Shown here piece by piece: positions 44,290-51,669 of a stretch of DNA of 64,000 nt. Each line of letters opens with the position of its first letter. The stretch's first letter is position 1. The notes beneath the pieces are model-generated. The model worked only from the letters and a program-made list of their open reading frames with translations, searched no databases and was not told the DNA's origin. The translations under genes were made by a program, and so were the position numbers. The DNA is from Erythrobacter sp. KY5. GTDB taxonomy: Bacteria; Pseudomonadota; Alphaproteobacteria; Sphingomonadales; Sphingomonadaceae. Location of the stretch: assembly GCF_003264115.1 (NCBI RefSeq), contig NZ_CP021912.1, forward strand, positions 2,773,001-2,837,000, written 5' to 3'.

Positions 44290-45386
44290 GACGTGCCTGC
44301 ACTCGCGTTCGCCAAGGGCGTTCCCTCGATGCGCCAGTCGTCACAGAAGAGGCTCGCCTTGGTCGGGTCGAGAGCCACCTTGTCCATGTCCGCCGCGATC
44401 TCGAATTTCGCATCGGCGACCATGTTGACCTCGGTCCCCATCACATTGGCGCTGATGAATTTATGCCTCCCGACGTCCTGCACCCGGTTGACCTTGGCAG
44501 GCAGCCCTTCGCCGCGTGTCAGCGAGAGGAATTCGGGCCTGATCCCCAGAACGGTTTCGCCTGCCGGATTGCCGTAATCGAATGCAAGGGCAATCGCCTC
44601 ACCATCCAGATATGCACGTGACCCTTCGACAGAGACGGGGAGGAAATTCATGCCGGGCGAACCGATGAAGTAACCGACGAAGGAGTGAGCGGGCGTTTCG
44701 AACAGCTCTTGAGGCGTGCCGATCTGCACAACGCGACCCTCGTGCATCACCACCACTTCATCAGCGAACGTAAGCGCCTCGGTCTGGTCGTGCGTGACGT
44801 AGACCATCGTATGCCCGAACTCGCGGTGCAGCGACTTCAACTGGGTGCGCAATTCCCATTTCAGGTGCGGGTCAATCACCGTCAGCGGCTCATCGAACAA
44901 AATTGCGTTCACGTCATCGCGAACGACCCCGCGACCCAGCGAAATCTTCTGCTTGAGATCCGCCGTCAGCCCCCTCGCCTTCTTTCTCAGATGATCCTGA
45001 AGCCCGATCATCTCGGCAACCTGCTCGACGCGGGTCGCGATGTAGCTTGCTTCCATCCCGCGATTGTGTAGCGGGAATGCAAGGTTCTCGCGCACGGTCA
45101 TGGTGTCGTAAACAACCGGGAATTGAAAAACCTGCGCGATGTTGCGTTGAGCGGTCGATGCGGCGGTGACATCCTTTCCATCGAAAAGTATCCGGCCGCG
45201 GCTGGGCTGGAGCAGCCCGGACATGATGTTCAGCAAGGTCGTCTTCCCACACCCGCTAGGGCCGAGAAGCGCATAAGCCCGTCCGTCTTCCCACTGGTGA
45301 TTGAGTTCCTTGAGCGCATAGTCGCCCTCTCCGTGAGGATCGGGATGATAGCTGTGCGCGATTTGCTCAAGAGTGATGGCAGCCAT
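44286..45386 (-). CDS. glpT: Glycerol ABC transporter ATPase (GlpT-like)
   Basis: 366 residues. Walker A is LGPSGCGKTT, the signature region is degenerate (KQKISLGRGVVRDD in place of LSGGQ), Walker B is NAILFDEPLTVID and the switch is VTHDQTEAL. A C-terminal TOBE-type regulatory part follows. The altered signature is typical of the unequal ATPase pairs in glycerol transporters. The start is at 45386 (MAAITLEQIAH) three bases after the previous stop; the open frame extends to 45623 without conserved sequence. Confidence 0.88.
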   Translation of the reverse strand: MAAITLEQIAHSYHPDPHGEGDYALKELNHQWEDGRAYALLGPSGCGKTTLLNIMSGLLQPSRGRILFDGKDVTAASTAQRNIAQVFQFPVVYDTMTVRENLAFPLHNRGMEASYIATRVEQVAEMIGLQDHLRKKARGLTADLKQKISLGRGVVRDDVNAILFDEPLTVIDPHLKWELRTQLKSLHREFGHTMVYVTHDQTEALTFADEVVVMHEGRVVQIGTPQELFETPAHSFVGYFIGSPGMNFLPVSVEGSRAYLDGEAIALAFDYGNPAGETVLGIRPEFLSLTRGEGLPAKVNRVQDVGRHKFISANVMGTEVNMVADAKFEIAADMDKVALDPTKASLFCDDWRIEGTPLANASAGTS

Positions 45387-45388
45387 TC

Positions 45389-46477
45389 CTAAGCCTCTGC
45401 CAGCACGCGGACCGGGTGAGCAAGAGCGCCGTCTTCGTCGAAGTACAAAAGGTCCGCTGGATCGAGCCAGACCTTGATCCCGTCGCCGGGCTGATAGTTG
45501 CGCGGTCCAGAAAGGAGCCCCACCCATCGCTCTGCGACAGCATTGATGTGAAGGTACGTTTCCGACCCGGTGAGTTCGGTGACGATCACCTTCGCATCGA
45601 ATGCAATCATGCCATGTCCGCATTCGCCAACATTCAGATTGTGAGCCCGAAAGCCAGCGCGATAAACGCCGTCAGGAAATTCAGCTGGCGTTTCATCCAG
45701 CATGACCGATTGACCGGCCGGAAAGTGAATCGCAGAGCCGCGCTTTTCAGCTCGCACAAAGTTCATTGGCGGATCGGAATAAACCCTTGCGGTCGTCTCA
45801 TCGACCGGACGCCGATAGACCTGTGTCGAAGGACCAAACTGCGTCACCCTGCCCTGCCAAAGTGTCGCAGTGTTCCCCCCGAGAAGAAGTGCTTCCTCCG
45901 GCTCTGTCGTCGCGTATACGAAGATGCTCCCCGACCTGGCGAAAAGGCGCGGTATCTCGATGCGCAGCTCCTCGCGAAGCTTGTAATCGAGGTTGGCCAG
46001 CGGTTCGTCCATCAGGACCAGACCGACATCCTTGACCAGCGCACGCGCGATCGCGCATCTTTGCTGTTGCCCGCCGGAAATCTCGCTAGGTTTGCGATCC
46101 AGCAGAGGGGTCAGCTGCAACAGTTCAGCCATCTCCCGGACCTTGCGATCGATCTCCTGCGCCGATGCGCCCCGAAGCTTCAGCGGCGAAGCGATATTGT
46201 CCTTCACAGTCATCGAAGGGTAGTTGACGAATTGCTGGTACACCATCGCGACATCGCGCTTCTGCACGCGCCGCCCGGTAACATCATCGCCATTCCAGAA
46301 GATTTTGCCGGTGTCGGGCACATCGAGCCCCGCCATGATCCGCATGAGCGTGGTTTTACCGGCGAGGGTCGGGCCCAGAAGGACGTTCATCGTGCCCTTC
46401 TGCAATTCCAGATCAAGAGCGTGGATGTGGGCTTCACCATCGACCGACTTGGAAACCCCTTGCAAGCGAAGGGTCAT
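45389..46477 (-). CDS. glpS: Glycerol ABC transporter ATPase (GlpS-like)
   Basis: 362 residues. Walker A reads LGPTLAGKTT, the signature EISGGQQQRCAIARAL is intact, Walker B is LVLMDEPLANLD. The usual switch His is replaced in VYATTEPEEALLL, where VTHD is expected. So one ATPase has a poor signature and the other a poor switch, which would make the two composite sites unequal. This is a family trait. It is the first gene of the operon. Confidence 0.88.
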   Translation of the reverse strand: MTLRLQGVSKSVDGEAHIHALDLELQKGTMNVLLGPTLAGKTTLMRIMAGLDVPDTGKIFWNGDDVTGRRVQKRDVAMVYQQFVNYPSMTVKDNIASPLKLRGASAQEIDRKVREMAELLQLTPLLDRKPSEISGGQQQRCAIARALVKDVGLVLMDEPLANLDYKLREELRIEIPRLFARSGSIFVYATTEPEEALLLGGNTATLWQGRVTQFGPSTQVYRRPVDETTARVYSDPPMNFVRAEKRGSAIHFPAGQSVMLDETPAEFPDGVYRAGFRAHNLNVGECGHGMIAFDAKVIVTELTGSETYLHINAVAERWVGLLSGPRNYQPGDGIKVWLDPADLLYFDEDGALAHPVRVLAEA

Positions 46478-46637
46478 GGATCGGTTTTCAGCTCGATACT
46501 ATTCAACATGCCCACCCGTCTGTCGCATCGCGCATTGCAGAGCGTCGATTGCGCGCGGAGACAAGCATTAGGTTCACCGACCTAAATGGCAATGCCTTTC
46601 CTGTTTTGCGATCAACCGAAAACCAGCGAGATCGGGC

Positions 46638-46667
46638 AGGGCCTTTCTCAGGGCCTTTCTCAGGGCC
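46638..46667. repeat. 12-bp tandem repeat, 2.5 copies
   Basis: AGGGCCTTTCTC is repeated at 46638 and 46650, and AGGGCC follows at 46662. It abuts the stop codon of the 310-residue hypothetical gene, in the 182-base gap before the glycerol operon. Folded, GGCC units can pair and might act in termination. Confidence 0.6.
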
Positions 46668-47592
46668 GGTTCGAATGGTCCATCACGACGCGATGCGTGC
46701 GGATCGCGGGGGCGCCCTCGCACTCGTCGCCGCGGAGATGCGGTCGTCGCCAGAACAGTGCATTACCCCGGCGAACGAAGTGGCCCCTGACATGATGAAG
46801 GCGCGCACGCCGACGCGCTTCGCTGGCCGCATCGCCCCCGTCATGGCGGTCGGACGCAATAAAGCAGGGTTTGAACAGACGCACTTCGCTGTGATCCAGC
46901 AGCCGCGGTTTGCCCTTGCGTAGGCGTTGTCGATTAAGCGCAGCGAGGTCGGCGGGCCGGGTTTCAATCTGCGCCTGGGCATTAAGGATCAGCACGAATG
47001 AAAACACCATTGCAGGTACCATCCAGAGGCTTTGCGCAAGCTGGCGTTTTTCGCTGGCGAGACGCGCCCCGCCCCCGCCTGCTATCCATCGAGCAGCCCA
47101 CTCGGGCAGGATCTCGCCCTGTACACAGGAGAAGAAATTTCCGAGGTCGAGCGCGTCGTGGGCCATGGCGAAGCGGATACCGTCGCAGCGCGGCGCGGCG
47201 GGCTGGTCGAAGTCAAACACAAAACGGGCAGGCGAGATTTCCGGGCCGCCACTTTGCTGTTCCATTGCGACCGTAATCGTGCCAGCGCGCCCGTCGCTTG
47301 ATGCCTCTACGAATGCGCCGATGCGAAAGGCAGGATCGCCTCCTTGCGCTTCTTCCACCCATTCGATCCAGCAGCACTCTGAGGGAACGCGCAGCATATC
47401 TGTGCTCGCATTCAAGAGATCCGATTGACCGAGCACCAGTTCGCGGGTGAAGCGCGCGCTGTCCGCGGCCAAGCTGTAGCGCGCCGCGCTCGAAGCAATC
47501 GCATCGCGCAAGGCGAGCATGTCGGAGAGCTTGCCCTCGACGCAGGGAGACCCGTTATCGTCGCATTGCGCGATCTGATCGAGAAGCCGCAT
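46660..47592 (-). CDS. Hypothetical protein with one membrane helix and Arg/His-rich C-terminus
   Basis: 310 residues. There is one membrane helix near residue 192 (LWMVPAMVFSFVLILNAQAQ). The first half is acidic and Cys-containing; the second half is basic (LNRQRLRKGKPRLLDHSEVRL, HHVRGHFVRRGNALFWRRPH). The C-terminal block with its HVRGH and FWRRPHLRGD pattern recalls proteins often seen in alphaproteobacterial prophage regions, but no phage genes surround it here. Codon use looks native. Function is unknown. Confidence 0.7.
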   Translation of the reverse strand: MRLLDQIAQCDDNGSPCVEGKLSDMLALRDAIASSAARYSLAADSARFTRELVLGQSDLLNASTDMLRVPSECCWIEWVEEAQGGDPAFRIGAFVEASSDGRAGTITVAMEQQSGGPEISPARFVFDFDQPAAPRCDGIRFAMAHDALDLGNFFSCVQGEILPEWAARWIAGGGGARLASEKRQLAQSLWMVPAMVFSFVLILNAQAQIETRPADLAALNRQRLRKGKPRLLDHSEVRLFKPCFIASDRHDGGDAASEARRRARLHHVRGHFVRRGNALFWRRPHLRGDECEGAPAIRTHRVVMDHSNRP

Positions 47593-47619
47593 TGGTCAGT
47601 CCCGTGCGCCAGACGTTCT

Positions 47620-47769
47620 TTAAAGCAGACCAAGCGGCTTGGTCCGCGTGCGCGCAGTATGCCCCGTCGCCGCTCGCCGTGCGTGCTGGCGCAAGGGCGC
47701 ATCGGACGATATTGCCTGCGCAAGCTTTCGGCCTGCCACGTTGATGCTTGCCCGCACATTCCTGTCCAT
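47620..47769 (-). CDS. Small hypothetical ORF (49 residues)
   Basis: A strong AAGGAGGGATTG site lies before an ATG at 47769. The product is a short, basic, Arg/Ala-rich helix-forming peptide beginning MDRNVRASINVAGRKLAQAI and ending at TAA 47620. It lies between the LytTR regulator and the 310-residue hypothetical gene and may be co-transcribed with the latter, 27 bases on. It is supported by the ribosome site alone. Confidence 0.5.
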   Translation of the reverse strand: MDRNVRASINVAGRKLAQAISSDAPLRQHARRAATGHTARTRTKPLGLL

Positions 47770-47883
47770 CAATCCCTCCTTCGATCCCTGAGGCGAAGGT
47801 GCGACAGATGCGGTTCGAAGTCCGAAGCGAAATCGGTGAACGGCTCGCTTTGGTCTGTGACCGGCCAGTTTCGCGCAAGCAGG

Positions 47884-48666
47884 TCAGGCGGTTAGCTTGT
47901 CCAGCACCGCGCGCTTGTAGGACTTGCTGACCCGAACGCGCGCGCCCGTCTGCAATGTCAGGCTGATCGCCGAGAATTTCTCACGATTGATCTCGCTGAC
48001 TGAGGAAATCCGCACGATCGCGCTGCGGTGGACCTGAAGGAAGCGGGCGGGGTCGAGCCGCTGGGCAAGCGATCGGATGCTGTCATCGGCAAGATGCACC
48101 TCCTCGCCAACGTGGAGCGCGACATAGTCGTTTGCCGCTTCAATCCAGTCGATCTCCTCGACGCGCACACGCCTCACCGCCCCGTTTTCACGCACCCACA
48201 GGTCGCGTTCATAAGGCGACGGCACGGCGCTCGAAAAATCGGAGTTCATCCGCGACAAGGCTCCGCGCAATTGCTGGAACCGCAGCTGGTTCGCATCGCT
48301 CTCGATCCGCCCGCGCGCACGCTCGATCGCCGTCGCAAGCCTTTCGTCATCAAGCGGCTTGAGGATGTAGTCTATCACGCCTTGCGCAAAGGCATCGACC
48401 GCGAAGTTGTCGAATGCGGTGATGAAGATGACCGATGGTGCATGGTGCTCATCAAGACTTTCGAGCAACTCGAACCCGGTAAGCCCGGGCATCATGATAT
48501 CGAGCAACAGAACATCGGGCCGGGTGGCGGCGATTGTTTCGAGCGCTTCGTTCCCGTCCGAAGCCGTGCCGACGATGTCGATGTTGTCGATGCTCTTGAG
48601 CGAGCGCAGAACGCGGCGCAGCGCGAGCGGCTCGTCATCGGCGACGAAAATGCGGAGCGGTTTCAT
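47884..48666 (-). CDS. LytTR-family response regulator
   Basis: 260 residues. The receiver domain (1-115) has the acidic pocket VADDE, phospho-acceptor Asp56 in VLLLDIMMP and Lys in ILKPLDDERL. A C-terminal LytTR DNA-binding domain follows from about 155 (IDWIEAANDYVALHV, FLQVHRSAIVRISSV). Such regulators bind paired direct repeats. It overlaps the intact histidine kinase gene by four bases and is its obvious partner. Confidence 0.94.
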   Translation of the reverse strand: MKPLRIFVADDEPLALRRVLRSLKSIDNIDIVGTASDGNEALETIAATRPDVLLLDIMMPGLTGFELLESLDEHHAPSVIFITAFDNFAVDAFAQGVIDYILKPLDDERLATAIERARGRIESDANQLRFQQLRGALSRMNSDFSSAVPSPYERDLWVRENGAVRRVRVEEIDWIEAANDYVALHVGEEVHLADDSIRSLAQRLDPARFLQVHRSAIVRISSVSEINREKFSAISLTLQTGARVRVSKSYKRAVLDKLTA

Positions 48667-49778
48667 GCTGGCATTTCCTCTCCGTCCGCCTCCATCGCGG
48701 CGCGCTGATAGGGAAAGCTCAGCCTCACCGCATACCCGCCAGCGCTGCGCGGCCCCGCATCGAAAGAGACATTGTCGCCGAAACGCGCGCGCAGGCGTTC
48801 CTGCACGTTGGCTTCTCCTGTCCCGAGGCCATGCGAGTTGGACGAACCCGGTCCGTCATCGACAAGGCTGATTTCGACATTCTCCCCGGCCCTGCACGCG
48901 CTCAGATCGAGCGTGACAAACCGTTTGCTCGGCGCGACAGCGTACTTGATCGCGTTTTCGACCAGCGGCTGGAGAAGAAAGCCTGAAACAAGTGCATCGC
49001 GCACGCCCGCGTCCAGATGCGCCCGGAACTCGAAACGCCCTTCGAAACGGATACGCTCGATATCGATATAGACGGCAAGATCGGCAAATTCCTGTTCCAG
49101 CGTAACGTCTTCGTTCGCTTCGCGGCGCAGGCCGCGGCGAAGGAAAATGGCGAGCTTGCGCACCATCGCCTCGCCTTTTTCGAATTGCTCTTCGCCGACC
49201 AGCGAAGAGACGGCACCAAGTGTATTGAACAGGAAATGTGGGTGAACCTGAAAGGTCAGCGCATCTAACTGTGCGCTTTGAGCCTCGCGTTGAGCCATCA
49301 GCCGCCCCTCGCGTTCCGCCTTCGCCTGTGCACCCATTACAAGCGTCAGGATGAGCACTCCCCACGCGAGCTGGAAGTGCAGCCAATAAACAATCGCGAC
49401 GACATGCTGAAGCGGGGTCGCGGTTGCGCCCGCCAGTTCGAAATAAAGCAGAGAATTCACGACCGTGTGAAACGCGCCAAACACGCAAACCAGCGCGACC
49501 AGCGCGGTAATGGGCCCAATCGACGTATTCTCCACGCTCCATTCGAGGATACGGAAGATCAGCCAGCCAAGTGCAAAGCCCGACGCCATCCAAGCAAGGC
49601 GCACCAACCATAATTGCAGTGGCGGCACCTCCTCGACCGTGTTGATCGTGCCCGCATACCAGAGCATTCCCATGATGAACGCCCAAAGCGCGAGGCTGAG
49701 CCCAAGCGCCCGCCGACGCAGGCTTGCCCGGTCAATCGCTGGTGAGGCGGTCATTGAAGGGGACACGGCCTTATCCAC
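48663..49778 (-). CDS. LytS/YehU-like sensor histidine kinase (intact)
   Basis: 371 residues with four membrane helices (about 25-150). The His_kinase segment has the phospho-acceptor His181 in HPHFLFNTLGAVSS, and the HATPase keeps N-box QPLVENAIKYAV and G1 LVDDGPG, and a Gly-rich GLGTGEANVQERL. This is a working class of small membrane kinases paired with LytTR regulators. The GTG start at 49778 overlaps the other kinase by eight bases; ATG at 49754 is an alternative. Confidence 0.92.
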   Translation of the reverse strand: MDKAVSPSMTASPAIDRASLRRRALGLSLALWAFIMGMLWYAGTINTVEEVPPLQLWLVRLAWMASGFALGWLIFRILEWSVENTSIGPITALVALVCVFGAFHTVVNSLLYFELAGATATPLQHVVAIVYWLHFQLAWGVLILTLVMGAQAKAEREGRLMAQREAQSAQLDALTFQVHPHFLFNTLGAVSSLVGEEQFEKGEAMVRKLAIFLRRGLRREANEDVTLEQEFADLAVYIDIERIRFEGRFEFRAHLDAGVRDALVSGFLLQPLVENAIKYAVAPSKRFVTLDLSACRAGENVEISLVDDGPGSSNSHGLGTGEANVQERLRARFGDNVSFDAGPRSAGGYAVRLSFPYQRAAMEADGEEMPA

Positions 49779-50907
49779 GCATCACCAGCGAAGACAAAGG
49801 CGGCTGGCCTTCGTCCTTCAGGTGAGCGCCTGGCGAGGTCTCTTCGACAAGACGCACAAGAGGCCCGCTGACGCTGACCTGCATTCCCCCCGCGATCGCT
49901 CGAACCTCCAGATCGAAATCGGCGGGAATTGCAGCGGAAAGCTCTCCGGGAAGGGGAGCGGAGCGATGTGCGGTGCTCTCATCGGCCACGGTCTCGCTCA
50001 CCCAGCGCAATTCGATGACAAGCGTGTCGCCATGATCTCGTGCCTGAAGGGTGATCGCCACCGGCTGTGAGCTGCGCGACACTCCTTCGCCGATGGCCTG
50101 CTCTATCATCGGCTGGATTAGAAATGGCGGAACAGCCGCATTCTCCAGCGTTGCAGGGAGGTTCAAACGCGTCGTCAAGCGGTCGGGAAAGCGCACGAGC
50201 TCAATTTTGAGGTAATCCTCAACCTGCGCGAACTCGTTTGCGAGCGTGTGATAGCCGCCAGCATCCTTGTGCAGGCTTGCCCGAAGAAAACTTGCAAGGC
50301 GATTGATTAGCGCCTCGGCTTCACTTTTGCGCTTTTCGAGCGCGAGAAGGCCGATCGAATTGAGCGTGTTGAACAGGAAGTGCGGGTTCAGCCGATATCG
50401 GACTGCGCGCATCCTTGCCCTGTGCGCGGCCGCGCTTGCCTCTCGGCGCAGGCTCTGTTCGCGCGATAGGCGGATATGATAGAAGCTCGCCAGGACCGCC
50501 GCTCCCCATAACAAAAGGAATTGTGCCCAAGATTCGGCGGCGAAGATGATCGGACCAAGCTCCCCCTGAAGCCATCCCATCGCCCCGCCGACCGCCCGCA
50601 TAGCTAGGGCGTGTGCGATGGCGAGAGGAAAAAACCCCAGCCCAAGGACCATGATCGCCGCTGCCTGGCCTACCCTTTCGACCCATTCAAGTGCGACATA
50701 GGCCAGCAGACAAGTCGCCATCAGGACCACAAACCGCACGGCGTACATGGCGTAGAAAACATCCTGCCACACCCCCAAGAACCGCACTGCGTGAAGCGCA
50801 ATTTCGACACTGATCGCAATCAGCGTGACGAGCAGCACCTTGCTCCTGAACCGCCAGAGCTCTTCGCGTGGAGCAAGAGGAGGATGGAGGATCATCATCG
50901 CGCGCAT
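49771..50907 (-). CDS. LytS-like histidine kinase with degenerate ATPase domain
   Basis: About 378 residues with three or four membrane helices. The His_kinase segment is intact (RYRLNPHFLFNTLNSIGLL). The ATP-binding domain is not: the N-box reads QPMIEQAIGEGV without the key Asn and the G1 box DxGxG is missing (IELRWVSETVADE). It therefore probably cannot bind ATP by itself. It may pair with the intact kinase encoded next to it, or be phosphorylated by it. A TTG at 50943 extends the frame; ATG at 50907 is chosen. It is first in the three-gene operon. Confidence 0.85.
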   Translation of the reverse strand: MRAMMILHPPLAPREELWRFRSKVLLVTLIAISVEIALHAVRFLGVWQDVFYAMYAVRFVVLMATCLLAYVALEWVERVGQAAAIMVLGLGFFPLAIAHALAMRAVGGAMGWLQGELGPIIFAAESWAQFLLLWGAAVLASFYHIRLSREQSLRREASAAAHRARMRAVRYRLNPHFLFNTLNSIGLLALEKRKSEAEALINRLASFLRASLHKDAGGYHTLANEFAQVEDYLKIELVRFPDRLTTRLNLPATLENAAVPPFLIQPMIEQAIGEGVSRSSQPVAITLQARDHGDTLVIELRWVSETVADESTAHRSAPLPGELSAAIPADFDLEVRAIAGGMQVSVSGPLVRLVEETSPGAHLKDEGQPPLSSLVMRG

Positions 50908-51042
50908 GGCGATAGTCCGATACGCACCTTTTGCAAAGGACAATGTGCCGATCCAGACGATCGCCGCCGACTTGATGGCTTGCGGGCGCGCACGTATGGC
51001 AGTTTCACAATCACAGGGTTTTCATTGCATGGTGCAGCAGGA

Positions 51043-51582
51043 ATGACACACGCATTGTCCGACGGCGAAGGCACCCTGTTGTCTCTGATCGAGCGTGCCC
51101 AGCCGGTCACCGTCTATGAGATTTCCAAGATCTACGCATCTTCACCGGTTACGCATTTCGGCACCAGCAAGGGAAAGCTGTACCCGATGGTGCGTCGTTT
51201 GAAGGAACTGGGGCTGTTGCTGGGTGAAGAGATCGCGGGTGACCGGCGCCGGACCGAACATCTGCGTTGCACGAAAGTCGGGCTTGCGGCGCTGCGCGAC
51301 TGGGCCAAGCGGGTCGATCCGGAACACCTCTTGCTCGAAGACCCGCTGCGCACGCGGATCCAATCACTGCATTTGCTCGACCTGTCCGAACAGGTCGCCT
51401 GGCTCGAACAGCTGGCCAAGGACATGCGCGCAAAGATCGCGGAGGTTCAGTCCTATGTCGAGGAAACCGAATTGCCCGAGACGGCGATAATGTTCGACAA
51501 TGTGCGCGCCACCAGCGAGGCCCGGCTCGGCTGGGTCGAGCGAACGCTAGGCGCGATCCGCGAACGCAAACAATCCGACTGA
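51043..51582 (+). CDS. PadR-family transcriptional regulator
   Basis: 179 residues. The winged helix (about 10-90) reads TVYEISKIYA, GKLYPMVRRLKELGLLLGEE and the wing RTEHLRCTKVG; the C-terminal part is a coiled-coil dimerisation helix (LAKDMRAKIAEVQSYVEETE). The start is at 51043; the open frame runs back to 50611 but that part is antisense to the kinase gene. It is divergent from the LytS operon and ends opposite the TonB receptor gene. Confidence 0.88.
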   Translation: MTHALSDGEGTLLSLIERAQPVTVYEISKIYASSPVTHFGTSKGKLYPMVRRLKELGLLLGEEIAGDRRRTEHLRCTKVGLAALRDWAKRVDPEHLLLEDPLRTRIQSLHLLDLSEQVAWLEQLAKDMRAKIAEVQSYVEETELPETAIMFDNVRATSEARLGWVERTLGAIRERKQSD

Positions 51583-51590
51583 AACGAAGA

Positions 51591-51618
51591 GAGGGCCGGC
51601 ACCAAAGCGCCGGCCCTC
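51591..51618. terminator. Strong bidirectional hairpin between PadR and TonB receptor genes
   Basis: A 10-bp perfect GC stem (GAGGGCCGGC at 51591-51600, GCCGGCCCTC at 51609-51618) has an 8-base loop. It begins nine bases after the PadR stop and lies 52 bases from the receptor stop at 51670, so it can end both transcripts. Confidence 0.75.
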
Positions 51619-51669
51619 CAAGGGTCCCGCTGTCGCAACACCGCGGGGAAGAGAAGGTTCGCCTTCGGC

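Noticed and set aside
45387..45623. Upstream extension of the second glycerol ATPase
   Set aside because: It overlaps the first ATPase gene almost entirely and reads as low-complexity Arg-rich sequence.
50611..51042. N-terminal extension of the PadR frame
   Set aside because: It lies antisense to the histidine kinase gene and has no conserved sequence; the PadR domain begins at 51043.
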